Below, one piece after another: positions 52,127-61,087 of a stretch of 64,000 nucleotides of DNA. Source of the DNA: CAZCTO01 sp964501725 (GTDB lineage: Bacteria > Bacillota > Clostridia > Saccharofermentanales > Saccharofermentanaceae); the NCBI GenBank assembly GCA_964501725.1, contig CAZCTO010000008.1:21460-85459 (forward strand), given 5' to 3'. Below the pieces are notes generated by a model. The model was not told the origin of the DNA, did not search any database, and saw only the letters and a list, made by a program, of their open reading frames with translations. The position numbers were made by a program, and so were the translations under genes. Within the stretch, counting starts at the first letter, position 1, and each line of letters begins with the position of its first letter.

Positions 52127-53158
52127 ATGCACATTAAACAGGCAATCCAAAACATCATCGACGGAAAAAATCTGACAGAAGATGAAAGCTATGACGCGAT
52201 TTATGAAGTCATGTCCGGCGAGGCTTCCGACGCTCAGATCGCGGGCCTGCTGATCGCGCTCCGCGTCAAAGGCGAAACCGTCGCGGAGATCACGGGCGCC
52301 GCCCGCGCACTGACCGAGCGCGCCAACCGGATCAATCCCAAAGTCCCGATCTGCGTCGATCCGGTTGGCACCGGCGGCGACGGGACGAACACCTTCAATA
52401 TTTCATCGACAGCCGCGATCGTCGCCGCGGCGGGCGGCGCCTTCGTCGCGAAGCACGGTAACCGCAGCATTTCCAGCAAATGCGGCAGCGCAGATTTTTA
52501 TGAGGCAGTCGGTATCAACATCGCGCTCACGCCGAAAGCTGTGGAACGTTGTATTGAAGAAGTCGGATTCGGATTCATGTTCGCGCCGAACTTTCACCCG
52601 GCGATGCGCTTTGCCGGTCCCGTTCGCAGACAACTTGCCATTCGCAACATTTTCAATGTTCTCGGACCTCTTTCCAATCCCGCCGGTGCCAAAGCACAGG
52701 TGCTCGGCGTTTATGACCGAAAAATGATGCCCTTTATCGCACAGACACTCCAGCGACTCGGCGAACAACACTCGCTGGTTGTCCACGGATCGGACGGATC
52801 CGACGAAATCACTAATACCGGTGTCACCTACATCAGCGAAGTATTCCCGGACCGTGTCGAAGAATATACGATTTCGCCGGAACAGTTCGGTATGACCACC
52901 TATAAGCTCGAAGACATTGTTGGCGGATCTCCGGAAGAGAATGTTGAAATCTCAATGGACATTTTCCGCGGAAAGAAAGGTCCGCACCGCGATATCGTCG
53001 CGCTCAACGCCGCGGCGACGCTCTATGTAGCCGGTCTGGCTGAAACATTTGCGGACGCAATCCGTCTTGCCGACGAAACGATCGAATCCGGTAAAGCACT
53101 TCGCAAGCTCGAAGAAATCAAGGCGTTTACCAATAGCGACGCCATCGTAAACATGTAG
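52127..53158 (+). CDS. trpD: Anthranilate phosphoribosyltransferase
   Basis: 343 residues. GTGGDGTNTFNISS (phosphoribosyl-pyrophosphate site), KHGNRSISSKCGSAD and MFAPNFHPAM are exact family motifs. Joins anthranilate to PRPP. First in the operon, not after trpEG as usual. GGCAGGA before the ATG. Confidence 0.98.
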   Translation: MHIKQAIQNIIDGKNLTEDESYDAIYEVMSGEASDAQIAGLLIALRVKGETVAEITGAARALTERANRINPKVPICVDPVGTGGDGTNTFNISSTAAIVAAAGGAFVAKHGNRSISSKCGSADFYEAVGINIALTPKAVERCIEEVGFGFMFAPNFHPAMRFAGPVRRQLAIRNIFNVLGPLSNPAGAKAQVLGVYDRKMMPFIAQTLQRLGEQHSLVVHGSDGSDEITNTGVTYISEVFPDRVEEYTISPEQFGMTTYKLEDIVGGSPEENVEISMDIFRGKKGPHRDIVALNAAATLYVAGLAETFADAIRLADETIESGKALRKLEEIKAFTNSDAIVNM

Positions 53159-53191
53159 CTGATGCCCCTTAAATAGAAGACAGGAGTACCG

Positions 53192-54049
53192 ATGAATATG
53201 GAACCCATAAGAACCTCTACTTCGATTAACACGCTTTCCACCGGAACCATCCTTGATCGGATTGTCACCAAAAAAGCAGAGCGGATTGATGCGCGACTGG
53301 AGCACCGCTCCCTGATTCAATTGCGTGAAACCGCCGCTGCGTCCCAACCGGTTCGTCGGGATTTCGAATCCGCACTGCGCGCACAAACCATGTCACTGAT
53401 CACGGAAATCAAGCGGGCCTCTCCCTCAAAAGGTCTGATCGTCGAGGATTTTCAACCGGTCAGACAGGCACAGGCCTATGAAAAAAGCGGGGCCGCGGCA
53501 ATTTCGGTACTGACTGAGCAGGACTTTTTCCTCGGTAGCGATCATCATCTGACCGATGTGGTGTCCGCGACATCCGTTCCGATTCTTCGGAAAGATTTCA
53601 TCATTGATGAAAGCCAGATATACGAAGCCCGCATCATGGGCGCTTCGGCGATCCTTCTGATCGCGGCAATTCTGCCGGATGAAGTTCTGCGTCGCTTCAT
53701 GGATGTGGCATCATCTCTTGGTTTATCCGTCCTTTTCGAGGTTCACACCATGGATGAACTGATGCGGGCGCTGGAACTCGACGCCAAAATCATCGGCATC
53801 AATAATCGCGACCTTCACACTTTTCATGTCGATATCTCCGCGACGGAGCGCCTTGCCCCGATGATTCCCGCCGGTCGGATCGTCGTATCCGAAAGCGGTA
53901 TTTTTATGGCAAAAGATGTGTCACGTTGTTACCGGTGCGGTGTACGGGCCGTGTTGGTCGGCGAAAGCTTAATGCGCGAGTCCGCTTCCCCCGAAAGCGT
54001 CGAAGCAAAAATGCGGGATTTACTCTCGGAAATCCCTGCCAAAGATTAG
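53192..54049 (+). CDS. trpC: Indole-3-glycerol phosphate synthase
   Basis: 285 residues, TIM barrel with about 25 extra N-terminal residues. LITEIKRASPSKGLI, SVLTEQDFFLGS, LRKDFIIDESQIYEAR and GINNRDLHTFHVD are the family motifs including the catalytic Lys/Glu. Not fused to TrpF. Confidence 0.97.
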   Translation: MNMEPIRTSTSINTLSTGTILDRIVTKKAERIDARLEHRSLIQLRETAAASQPVRRDFESALRAQTMSLITEIKRASPSKGLIVEDFQPVRQAQAYEKSGAAAISVLTEQDFFLGSDHHLTDVVSATSVPILRKDFIIDESQIYEARIMGASAILLIAAILPDEVLRRFMDVASSLGLSVLFEVHTMDELMRALELDAKIIGINNRDLHTFHVDISATERLAPMIPAGRIVVSESGIFMAKDVSRCYRCGVRAVLVGESLMRESASPESVEAKMRDLLSEIPAKD

Positions 54050-54069
54050 AAAAAGGAAAGGTGATCGAT

Positions 54070-55245
54070 ATGAGTAACGGAAGATACGGCGATTTTGGAG
54101 GACAGTATGCGGCGGAAACGCTGATGAACGCACTCAGTGAGCTCGAACTGGCTTATCGCGACGCGCAGGCGGATCCGTCATTTGATGCGGAGTATAAACG
54201 TCTGCTTCGCGAGTACGCCGGCAGGCCGTCCCTCCTTTATCATGCCAAACGACTCTCTGCCGATGTCGGCTTCACTGTCCTTCTCAAGCGGGAGGACCTG
54301 AATCACACCGGTGCGCACAAGATCAACAACGTCCTCGGGCAAACCCTTCTGGCAGTCCGTATGGGCAAGAAAAGGCTGATTGCCGAGACCGGCGCCGGAC
54401 AGCACGGCGTCGCAACAGCGACAGCCGCCGCCTACTTCGGACTTGCGTGCGACATATACATGGGACGCGAAGACATGGAGCGTCAGGCGCTCAATGTCTA
54501 CCGGATGGAGCTTCTCGGTGCAACGGTGCACGAAGTCAATGACGGCACGGCAACACTCAAAGACGCAACCAGCGAAGCACTTCGCGAATGGTCCCGCCGT
54601 GTCGAGGACACCTTTTACGTGATCGGTTCCGTCGTCGGCCCGCATCCGTACCCGGAAATCGTCCGTGACTTTCAGCGCGTCATCGGTGACGAGATTCGCG
54701 CCGAAATGCTCGAAAAACACGGTCGCCTCCCCACCGCGCTCTTCGCGTGCGTCGGCGGCGGGAGTAACGCAATGGGTACTTTCTATCCCTTTATCAATGA
54801 CTCTTCCGTGCGCTTCCTCTCAGCGGAGGCCGGCGGCGAAGGCATCGAGACCGGCCGACATGCGGCAACGGTGACCGGCGGGTCGACCGGCGTTTTTCAT
54901 GGCATGAAATCGCTTTTCCTGCAGGACGACGAGGGTCAAATCACACCGGTTTATTCCGTTTCCGCCGGCATGGACTATCCGGGCATCGGCCCGGAACACG
55001 CACACCTTCATACAACCGGACGCGGCGAATACTACGCGATCACCGATGAAGAGGCGATCAATGCTTTTGAATACCTGAGTCTTACGGAGGGAATTATCCC
55101 GGCGATCGAGAGTTCCCATGCCGTTGCGCTCCTTCTTAAGATGCGAAGCACTTTTAAGCCGGACGACATCGTTGTCGTGACGATTTCCGGTCGCGGTGAC
55201 AAAGACGTCGAAGCCATCGGCCGTATCCGCGGCAAAATCAAGTGA
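54070..55245 (+). CDS. trpB: Tryptophan synthase beta subunit
   Basis: 391 residues from ATG 54070; frame extension to 53926 is inside trpC. LKREDLNHTGAHKINN with the PLP lysine, ETGAGQHGVATATAAA, GGGSNAMG and SGRGDKD are canonical. Makes tryptophan from indole and serine. Confidence 0.98.
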   Translation: MSNGRYGDFGGQYAAETLMNALSELELAYRDAQADPSFDAEYKRLLREYAGRPSLLYHAKRLSADVGFTVLLKREDLNHTGAHKINNVLGQTLLAVRMGKKRLIAETGAGQHGVATATAAAYFGLACDIYMGREDMERQALNVYRMELLGATVHEVNDGTATLKDATSEALREWSRRVEDTFYVIGSVVGPHPYPEIVRDFQRVIGDEIRAEMLEKHGRLPTALFACVGGGSNAMGTFYPFINDSSVRFLSAEAGGEGIETGRHAATVTGGSTGVFHGMKSLFLQDDEGQITPVYSVSAGMDYPGIGPEHAHLHTTGRGEYYAITDEEAINAFEYLSLTEGIIPAIESSHAVALLLKMRSTFKPDDIVVVTISGRGDKDVEAIGRIRGKIK

Positions 55246-55259
55246 CGGAGGATAAAGAG

Positions 55260-56075
55260 ATGCAAAGCAAAAACAAAATCGATACCCTTTTCGAAAAACT
55301 TCGCGCGGACGGCAAAAAAGCCTTCATTCCGTTTGTTACCGCCGGCGACCCGAACATCAACGCCACCTACCTGATCGCCAAAGAGATGATCCGTAACGGC
55401 GCATCCCTTATCGAATTCGGCGTTCCCTACTCGGATCCGTCCGCCGACGGCCCGGTCATCATGCGCGCGGACGAACGCGCGCTCCGTGCCGGAACGAGAC
55501 TCCGGGACGTTTTTGACCTCTCCACCCGAATTTCCGGGGAACATCCGGACGTCCCGGTCGTATTGCTTCTTTACTTCAACTCGATCTATGTCTACGGCAT
55601 TGAAAAATTCTTCTCCGCTTGCGAGAAAGCCGGAATTTCGGGTCTCATCATCCCCGACCTGCCGCTCGAGGAAAGACACGAAGCACAGCCGGCGGCCGAT
55701 GCCCACGGGATCTATCTCATCTCCATGGTCACTCCGGCCTCCCATGACCGCATCAAGAGAATCGCCGGCGCCGCGCAAGGTTTTCTCTATTGCGTCGCGT
55801 CCCTGGGTGTAACCGGCGAGCGTGAGACCTTTGAGACACAATTTCGTGAATACTTCGATACACTGAACGCCGCTTCAGACCTGCCCAAATGTCTCGGCTT
55901 CGGCATCTCAACACCGGAACAGAAGCGAACCCTGGAACAGTATTGCGACGGTATCATCGTCGGCTCGGCACTCGTTCGCCAAATCGAAGATGGCATCGCT
56001 CAGAAGCAAAGCGACGAAGACATTGCCGCGCGCCTGGGTCAAACCGTCCGGGAATTTACGGAGGAAAGACAATGA
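55260..56075 (+). CDS. trpA: Tryptophan synthase alpha subunit
   Basis: 271 residues from ATG 55260, with CGGAGGA 8 bases upstream; an upstream GTG is rejected. EFGVPYSDPSADGPVI holds the catalytic Glu and Asp; PDLPLEE the second, and VASLGVTG the phosphate loop. Overlaps trpE by 4 bases. Confidence 0.98.
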   Translation: MQSKNKIDTLFEKLRADGKKAFIPFVTAGDPNINATYLIAKEMIRNGASLIEFGVPYSDPSADGPVIMRADERALRAGTRLRDVFDLSTRISGEHPDVPVVLLLYFNSIYVYGIEKFFSACEKAGISGLIIPDLPLEERHEAQPAADAHGIYLISMVTPASHDRIKRIAGAAQGFLYCVASLGVTGERETFETQFREYFDTLNAASDLPKCLGFGISTPEQKRTLEQYCDGIIVGSALVRQIEDGIAQKQSDEDIAARLGQTVREFTEERQ

Positions 56076-57541
56076 TATATCCCTCATTTGACGAATTTAA
56101 TCTTCTCACCCGACAAGTGCGGATTATCCCGGTCGTCCAACGAATTCAGGCGGATCTCTATACGCCGATCTCCGTTTTTCGCAAATTCGGCTGCCGCCCG
56201 AAAAGCTTCCTTCTCGAAAGCGTCGTCAACGGGCAGCGCTGGGCCCGCTATTCCATCATGGGAAGATCCCCCCTGATCGAATACGCCGCCGTCCGCGGCA
56301 ATACGTCCTGCACGATCAGCGGCCGGAATTATCCGACAGACCTGCTCGGGTCTGATCCGATCCGTCAACTTCGCGCACTGCTCGACCGTTGCCTGTCCGG
56401 CAAATTTTCTTATATTGATCACTTCTATTGCGGACTCCTCGGCTACTTCGGTTACGATTTTGTCCGTTATGCCGAAGATCTTCCGGACAACAATCCCGAT
56501 CCGCTCGGCATGGACGACTGTTCACTGATGGCACCCGGAGAAGTAATCGTTTTTGATCACTTGAAAAACGAGGCCGCCGTCATCGTCAATGTCTTTACCG
56601 AAGGAGGTGCGGATGCCTATACCCGCGCCGTTACCCGAATAGGAGAAATAATTTCAGAGATCGAAACGCCCTATTCCGCGCCCCCCGCCGCGGTCCACCC
56701 GGACGACCTGCGCTTCGTTTCTCACACCCGACACGCTGACTTCTGCGCGTCGGTCGAAAAAGCCAAAGCATATATCCGTGACGGAGATGTTTTTCAAGTC
56801 GTCCTGTCTCAACGCTTCTCGTCCGAATACTACGGCGATCCGCTCCCCGTCTATCGTGCCCTTCGCACCGTCAATCCGTCGCCCTATATGTTTTGCATCC
56901 AGCTTGAAAACACCGCCGTCATCGGCTCTTCCCCGGAAATGCTCGTCCGCGTCACCGACGGCCTTATAGAAAACTGCCCGATCGCCGGCACCCGTCCCCG
57001 CGGCAAAACAGCCGCTGAAGACGACCTTCTCGAAGCAGAACTCCTCCGGGATGAGAAAGAAATCTCCGAGCATTACATGCTCGTTGATCTCGCGCGCAAC
57101 GATGTCGGAAAAGTGTCGGAAATCGGCACCGTCGAAGCCAAAAACATCGGTCATGTCGAAAAATACTCCCACGTCATGCACATCGTCACCAATGTCGAGG
57201 GCATCCTTCGCAGCGGCCTTTCCGGTGTCGATGTGCTGTCTTCCATCCTTCCGGCCGGCACCCTGTCGGGCGCCCCCAAAATTCGCGCCATGGAAATCAT
57301 CGACGAGCTCGAGCCCTTGCGCAGAGGCCTCTACGGCGGCGCGGTGGGCTATCTCGGCTTCGACGGCAACATGGATACCTGTATCGCAATCCGAACCGCC
57401 ATCCTCGGTGACCGCAAAATCCACGTCCAGGCCGGCGCCGGCATCGTCGCCGACTCCGATCCCGAAAAAGAATACGAAGAATCGATGAACAAAGCGCGCG
57501 CGCTTTTCACCGCGCTCGAGAAATCCGGAGGCATGCGATGA
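56072..57541 (+). CDS. trpE: Anthranilate synthase component I
   Basis: 489 residues from ATG 56072. The feedback Trp-binding LLES motif is at about residue 47, and the chorismate part has QVVLSQRFSSEY, PSPYMFCIQ, IAGTRPRGK, HYMLVDLARNDVGKV, LPAGTLSGAPKIRAMEI and GAVGYLGFDGNMD. It is the fifth gene, after trpA, a rare position. Overlaps trpG by 4 bases. Confidence 0.98.
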   Translation: MIYPSFDEFNLLTRQVRIIPVVQRIQADLYTPISVFRKFGCRPKSFLLESVVNGQRWARYSIMGRSPLIEYAAVRGNTSCTISGRNYPTDLLGSDPIRQLRALLDRCLSGKFSYIDHFYCGLLGYFGYDFVRYAEDLPDNNPDPLGMDDCSLMAPGEVIVFDHLKNEAAVIVNVFTEGGADAYTRAVTRIGEIISEIETPYSAPPAAVHPDDLRFVSHTRHADFCASVEKAKAYIRDGDVFQVVLSQRFSSEYYGDPLPVYRALRTVNPSPYMFCIQLENTAVIGSSPEMLVRVTDGLIENCPIAGTRPRGKTAAEDDLLEAELLRDEKEISEHYMLVDLARNDVGKVSEIGTVEAKNIGHVEKYSHVMHIVTNVEGILRSGLSGVDVLSSILPAGTLSGAPKIRAMEIIDELEPLRRGLYGGAVGYLGFDGNMDTCIAIRTAILGDRKIHVQAGAGIVADSDPEKEYEESMNKARALFTALEKSGGMR

Positions 57542-58125
57542 TCCTTTTAATCGATAACTATGATTCATTTGTCTATAATGTTTATCAACTGGTCGGTCAA
57601 ATCAATCCCGACATCAAAGTCGTCCGGAACGACGCCGTCACGCTCCAGGAAATCGAAGCCCTGTCGCCCTCGCACATCATCATTTCCCCCGGCCCCGGTT
57701 ACCCCTGCTCCGCCGGCATATCCATCGACACCATCCTCCGCTTCACCGGCAAAATCCCCCTCCTCGGCATCTGCCTCGGCCACCAGGCCATCATTGAAGC
57801 CTTCGGCGGCACCATCATCCATGCCCCCGAACTTGTCCACGGCAAAAAACGCCAAGTCAATATCCTTCCGCGTGAAAACAGTTCCGAGCCCGTCTGTCCC
57901 CTTTTTAAAGGACTTCCCCCCGCCGTCGAAGTGGCCCGATACCACTCCCTCGCCGGTGACCCGCAACTGATCCCCTCTGATCTCGTAATTACCGCCCTTG
58001 CCCCCGATGGCACCATCATGGGCGTCATGCACAAAACAGCCCCCACCTACGGTATCCAATTTCACCCCGAATCCATCCTCACGGATTGCGGCGATACGAT
58101 TATGAAAAACTTTCTGGGGAAATAA
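57538..58125 (+). CDS. trpG: Anthranilate synthase component II, glutaminase
   Basis: 195 residues. IDNYDSFVYNVYQL, SPGPGYP, the catalytic Cys in GICLGHQAI and the His-Glu in GIQFHPESIL are present. Gives ammonia to TrpE; it may also serve PabA. Last gene of the operon. Confidence 0.98.
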   Translation: MILLIDNYDSFVYNVYQLVGQINPDIKVVRNDAVTLQEIEALSPSHIIISPGPGYPCSAGISIDTILRFTGKIPLLGICLGHQAIIEAFGGTIIHAPELVHGKKRQVNILPRENSSEPVCPLFKGLPPAVEVARYHSLAGDPQLIPSDLVITALAPDGTIMGVMHKTAPTYGIQFHPESILTDCGDTIMKNFLGK

Positions 58126-58155
58126 AGGCTCCGGAACGTCAGCCCTCCCCCACTG

Positions 58156-58402
58156 GATTACAGGCGAAGACATGGGTCTCGTTTGAGCTCCAGGTCCTCG
58201 ACGAAGAAATCAGACTATAAAGAACGGGAGTACCCGTTACTTCGTCTGCGGAAGTCGCTCAAAGCGAGACCCATGTCTTCAACTTGGCGGATGAAAATAG
58301 AAGTGTCGCTTTTTTACTTTAGTTTGCAGACTTCATCCGCGCGGAATAAATCCCTTATCTTAGGCTTCGCCTGCGGAGGATCGTAACGCGTCGCCTGTAA
58401 TC
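58156..58402. repeat. 247-bp element with 12-bp terminal inverted repeats and internal hairpins
   Basis: GATTACAGGCGA (58156-58167) and TCGCCTGTAATC (58391-58402) are perfect inverted repeats at the ends. Inside, 58166-58188 pairs with 58257-58280 over 23 pairs with one bulge, enclosing a smaller hairpin ACGGG/CCCGT near 58224-58236; GCGGATGAA (58287-58295) pairs with TTCATCCGC (58332-58340); AGGC/GCCT at 58362-58372. No coding frame is plausible; a 67-codon frame crosses the arms. The right end coincides with the rlmH stop. No clear target duplication. Could be a MITE-like element, a structured RNA after trpG, or both. Confidence 0.65.
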
Positions 58403-58866
58403 TATTTGTGATATATCTCTCCCCTATTAATCTTAAATGCCCGATAACATTGCTCGAGCAGAATTAATCGGGACATCATATGCGTGAAGGTCATTTTCGA
58501 GAAATTGACTCTGCGATCCGCGCGGGCGAGCAGTTCCGGAGACAGTCCGTTGGAGCCGCCGATTACAAAGACCAGCTCGGCGCCTCCTTTTTCGAAGGCA
58601 CGAATCATTTCGGCCGAAAAAACTTCCGAGGTCATCGACTCTCCTCCGAGGTCCATGAGCCAAACCAAAGACGACGGTTTGATCTGTGCCATCATGGCGG
58701 CACCTTCCCGCTCGAGCGCCTGCTCAACGGGAAGCGTGTCGGGTGCGTCGGGGACTTCTCGAATTTCGGTCGTACAAAAGCGCGACAGGCGCTTAATATA
58801 TTCATTCATGCCGTCTTTGAGCCATTGCTCCCGGATTTTTCCGGCACAAACAACGATCAGTTTCAT
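58402..58866 (-). CDS. rlmH: 23S rRNA pseudouridine-1915 N3-methyltransferase
   Basis: 154 residues, SPOUT fold with the trefoil knot. MKLIVVCAGKIREQWLKDGM, LVFVIGGSNGLSP and SKMTFTHMMSRLILLEQCYRAF are the family marks; its usual SAM-binding knot is GGSNG. Overlaps walJ by 4 bases (ATGA). Confidence 0.97.
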   Translation of the reverse strand: MKLIVVCAGKIREQWLKDGMNEYIKRLSRFCTTEIREVPDAPDTLPVEQALEREGAAMMAQIKPSSLVWLMDLGGESMTSEVFSAEMIRAFEKGGAELVFVIGGSNGLSPELLARADRRVNFSKMTFTHMMSRLILLEQCYRAFKINRGEIYHK

Positions 58867-59753
58867 ATCAAATCACCGCATATATCAACACATGAATCCC
58901 CGGTCATAACACCGACGCCCTCGCCGATCGCCTCATTTTCCGCAACCATCAGCACGATCGGGCCGGTCGGGCAATATCGATTGGCAACCGTCAGTGAAAA
59001 ATGCTCGCCGGCAACAAGGCTGTATTCACTCAGGTACGTTTCAATTTCTCTGCGGGCAACACTGGGAGAATTATTCTCCTGGCTCAGGTGACCGAGAATG
59101 AAATGACGCGTCCCGCTCTCGAAAAGGCATCGGATCGCTTCGGCACAATCACTGTTGCACAGATGACCTCGGGTGCCGCCGACGCGCTTTTTCAGCGGCC
59201 AGGGGTATGAACCGTTGATCAACATTTCATAGTTGTAATTGGCCTCGATCAATACGACCTCACTGCCGGTCAAAGCGTCTCTGACGTCGTCGCTGAAATA
59301 CCCGAGATCGGTGGCGACCGATACTTTTTTACCGAAGCCGTAAAAACTGTACCCGACCGATCCGGCGGCATCGTGCGGCGTCGGAAACGGAAGAACCTCG
59401 ATATCTCCGATCGAAAAACGCTCCAGGGGCTCAATCACATGATCCAGCATTTCGGCATGCGGTTTTGTCTGGTTCGCCCGGATTCCGCGCCATGTTTCTT
59501 TTGTCGCATACGTATGAATGCCGAACTTTCTTACAAAAACGTCCAGACCGCTTAAATGATCCACATGATCATGCGTAATTAATATTGCGTCGATCCAGTC
59601 CGGCTGCTCTCCGATACCCTCAAGCGCTTCAACGATTTGCTTGCTCGAGCGACCGATATCCACGAGCAGTCTTGTCTTCCCGAATTGAATGAATATTGAA
59701 TTTCCGCTGCTTCCGCTGTATAGGGGAGTAATTTTGACTAACTCAGATGACAT
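58863..59753 (-). CDS. walJ: WalJ/YycJ-like metallo-beta-lactamase-fold hydrolase
   Basis: 296 residues from ATG 59753 (AAAGGGA upstream). Begins with LYSGSSGNS, then the metal motif ITHDHVDHLSGLD (HxHxDH variant), TPHDA and a later FILGHLSQENN. It belongs to the YycJ/WalJ group next to walRK in Bacilli, implicated in coordinating wall and DNA processes. Active metal sites are kept. Confidence 0.93.
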   Translation of the reverse strand: MSSELVKITPLYSGSSGNSIFIQFGKTRLLVDIGRSSKQIVEALEGIGEQPDWIDAILITHDHVDHLSGLDVFVRKFGIHTYATKETWRGIRANQTKPHAEMLDHVIEPLERFSIGDIEVLPFPTPHDAAGSVGYSFYGFGKKVSVATDLGYFSDDVRDALTGSEVVLIEANYNYEMLINGSYPWPLKKRVGGTRGHLCNSDCAEAIRCLFESGTRHFILGHLSQENNSPSVARREIETYLSEYSLVAGEHFSLTVANRYCPTGPIVLMVAENEAIGEGVGVMTGDSCVDICGDLI

Positions 59754-59772
59754 GATTCCCTTTCTGTTCCGG

Positions 59773-61086
59773 TCAGATTTCAACCAAAGGCCTCGGTGAC
59801 TCGTCGGTACTATCTTCTGTCCGCTCTATCTTAGCTCCGAGGCTTACTAATTTATCGACAATCCGCTCGTAACCACGTTCGATTTTCGATGCTGAAAAAA
59901 TAGTTGTCGTTCCGTTTGCAACCAATCCTGCCAGAACGAGCGCCGCCCCCGCGCGCAAATCCATGGCCACAACATTCGATCCGTGTAAACGGGTCGGGCC
60001 TGAAATCAATGCTACGCGTCCGATCACAGAGATGTCCGCACCCATTGATTGAAGTTCGCTGACATATTGAAACCGGTTATCCCAGACATTTTCGTGCATA
60101 CGGCTCAGACCATTCGCAAGGCAAAGCATGGCTGTTGCCTGAGGTTGCAGATCGGTCGGGAAACCGGGATACGGCATCGTTTTAAAGTTGGCGGGATGTA
60201 TGGTTACGTCTTCCCTGATACTGACCCGGATACTGTCATCACCCTCATCAATATCATATCCCATCTCAAGAAGCTTCGCCGATAGCGGCTCCATGTGTTT
60301 GGGAATCAAATTACGCACGGTAACATCTCCGCGAGTCATGGCCGCGGCAATCATATACGTTCCCGCCTCAATCTGGTCCGGAATAATAGAATATGAAAAG
60401 CCGCCGGGAAGAACCGGAACGCCCTTGATTCGGATGGTATCCGTTCCTGCACCTTTAATGTTCGCGCCCATAGCGTTCAAAAAGTTGGCAACATCGACGA
60501 TATGCGGTTCCTTGGCCGCATTTTCGATGGTCGTCCAGCCCTCAGCCCGCGTTGCCGCAAGCATAATGTTGATTGTCGCTCCAACACTGATTACATCCAA
60601 AAAGATATGTGCACCGCGCAATTCATCGGCCACGATTCGAATAATACCGTCGCGAATGTCCGATGCGTCCGTTCCGCGTGCGCCGAGCTTTGCAAAACCT
60701 TTCAGATGGAGATCAATCGGTCTTGTGCCGAAATTACAGCCGCCCGGCATATGCATCGTTGCTTTTTTGAAACGGGACAGAAGCGCGCCCAACAAATAAT
60801 AAGAGGCGCGGATATTTTTAACTTTGGTATGTGTTGCTTCATAGGTAGTGATATTGGTCGGATCAATTTTAAACATACCCGTTCCCAGGGGTGTAATCAC
60901 TGCGCCAAGTGTCTCGCATATTTCGAGCATCGCCTGAACGTCAACGATTTGCGGAACATTTTCCAGAATACATGGCCCATCCAGAAGCATAGCCGCTGCT
61001 AAAATTCCCAGCACCGCGTTTTTACTTCCGCTGATTGAGACCTCTCCGTGGAGAACGGCCCCTCCTTCAATCCGGTAACTGGTCAT
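59773..61086 (-). CDS. murA: UDP-N-acetylglucosamine 1-carboxyvinyltransferase
   Basis: 437 residues. Inside-out alpha/beta barrel; KNAVLGILAAAML near the N-terminus, the active loop GGCNFGTRPIDLHLKGF with the fosfomycin-target cysteine (about 117), and FPTDLQPQATAM. It commits UDP-GlcNAc to peptidoglycan. Placed between walK and walJ, 1 base after the walK stop, which links precursor synthesis to the wall-control system. Confidence 0.97.
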   Translation of the reverse strand: MTSYRIEGGAVLHGEVSISGSKNAVLGILAAAMLLDGPCILENVPQIVDVQAMLEICETLGAVITPLGTGMFKIDPTNITTYEATHTKVKNIRASYYLLGALLSRFKKATMHMPGGCNFGTRPIDLHLKGFAKLGARGTDASDIRDGIIRIVADELRGAHIFLDVISVGATINIMLAATRAEGWTTIENAAKEPHIVDVANFLNAMGANIKGAGTDTIRIKGVPVLPGGFSYSIIPDQIEAGTYMIAAAMTRGDVTVRNLIPKHMEPLSAKLLEMGYDIDEGDDSIRVSIREDVTIHPANFKTMPYPGFPTDLQPQATAMLCLANGLSRMHENVWDNRFQYVSELQSMGADISVIGRVALISGPTRLHGSNVVAMDLRAGAALVLAGLVANGTTTIFSASKIERGYERIVDKLVSLGAKIERTEDSTDESPRPLVEI

Positions 61087-61087
61087 G

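Noticed and set aside
53926..54069. TrpC-TrpB fusion suggested by the long trpB frame
   Set aside because: The extension is in a different frame from trpC and trpC ends with its own stop at 54049; TrpB starts normally at 54070.
55889..56071. N-terminal extension of TrpE
   Set aside because: It lies inside trpA; ATG 56072 overlaps the trpA stop in the ATGA form used across this operon.
58183..58386. 67-codon frame after trpG
   Set aside because: It crosses the arms of the inverted-repeat element and has no ribosome site.
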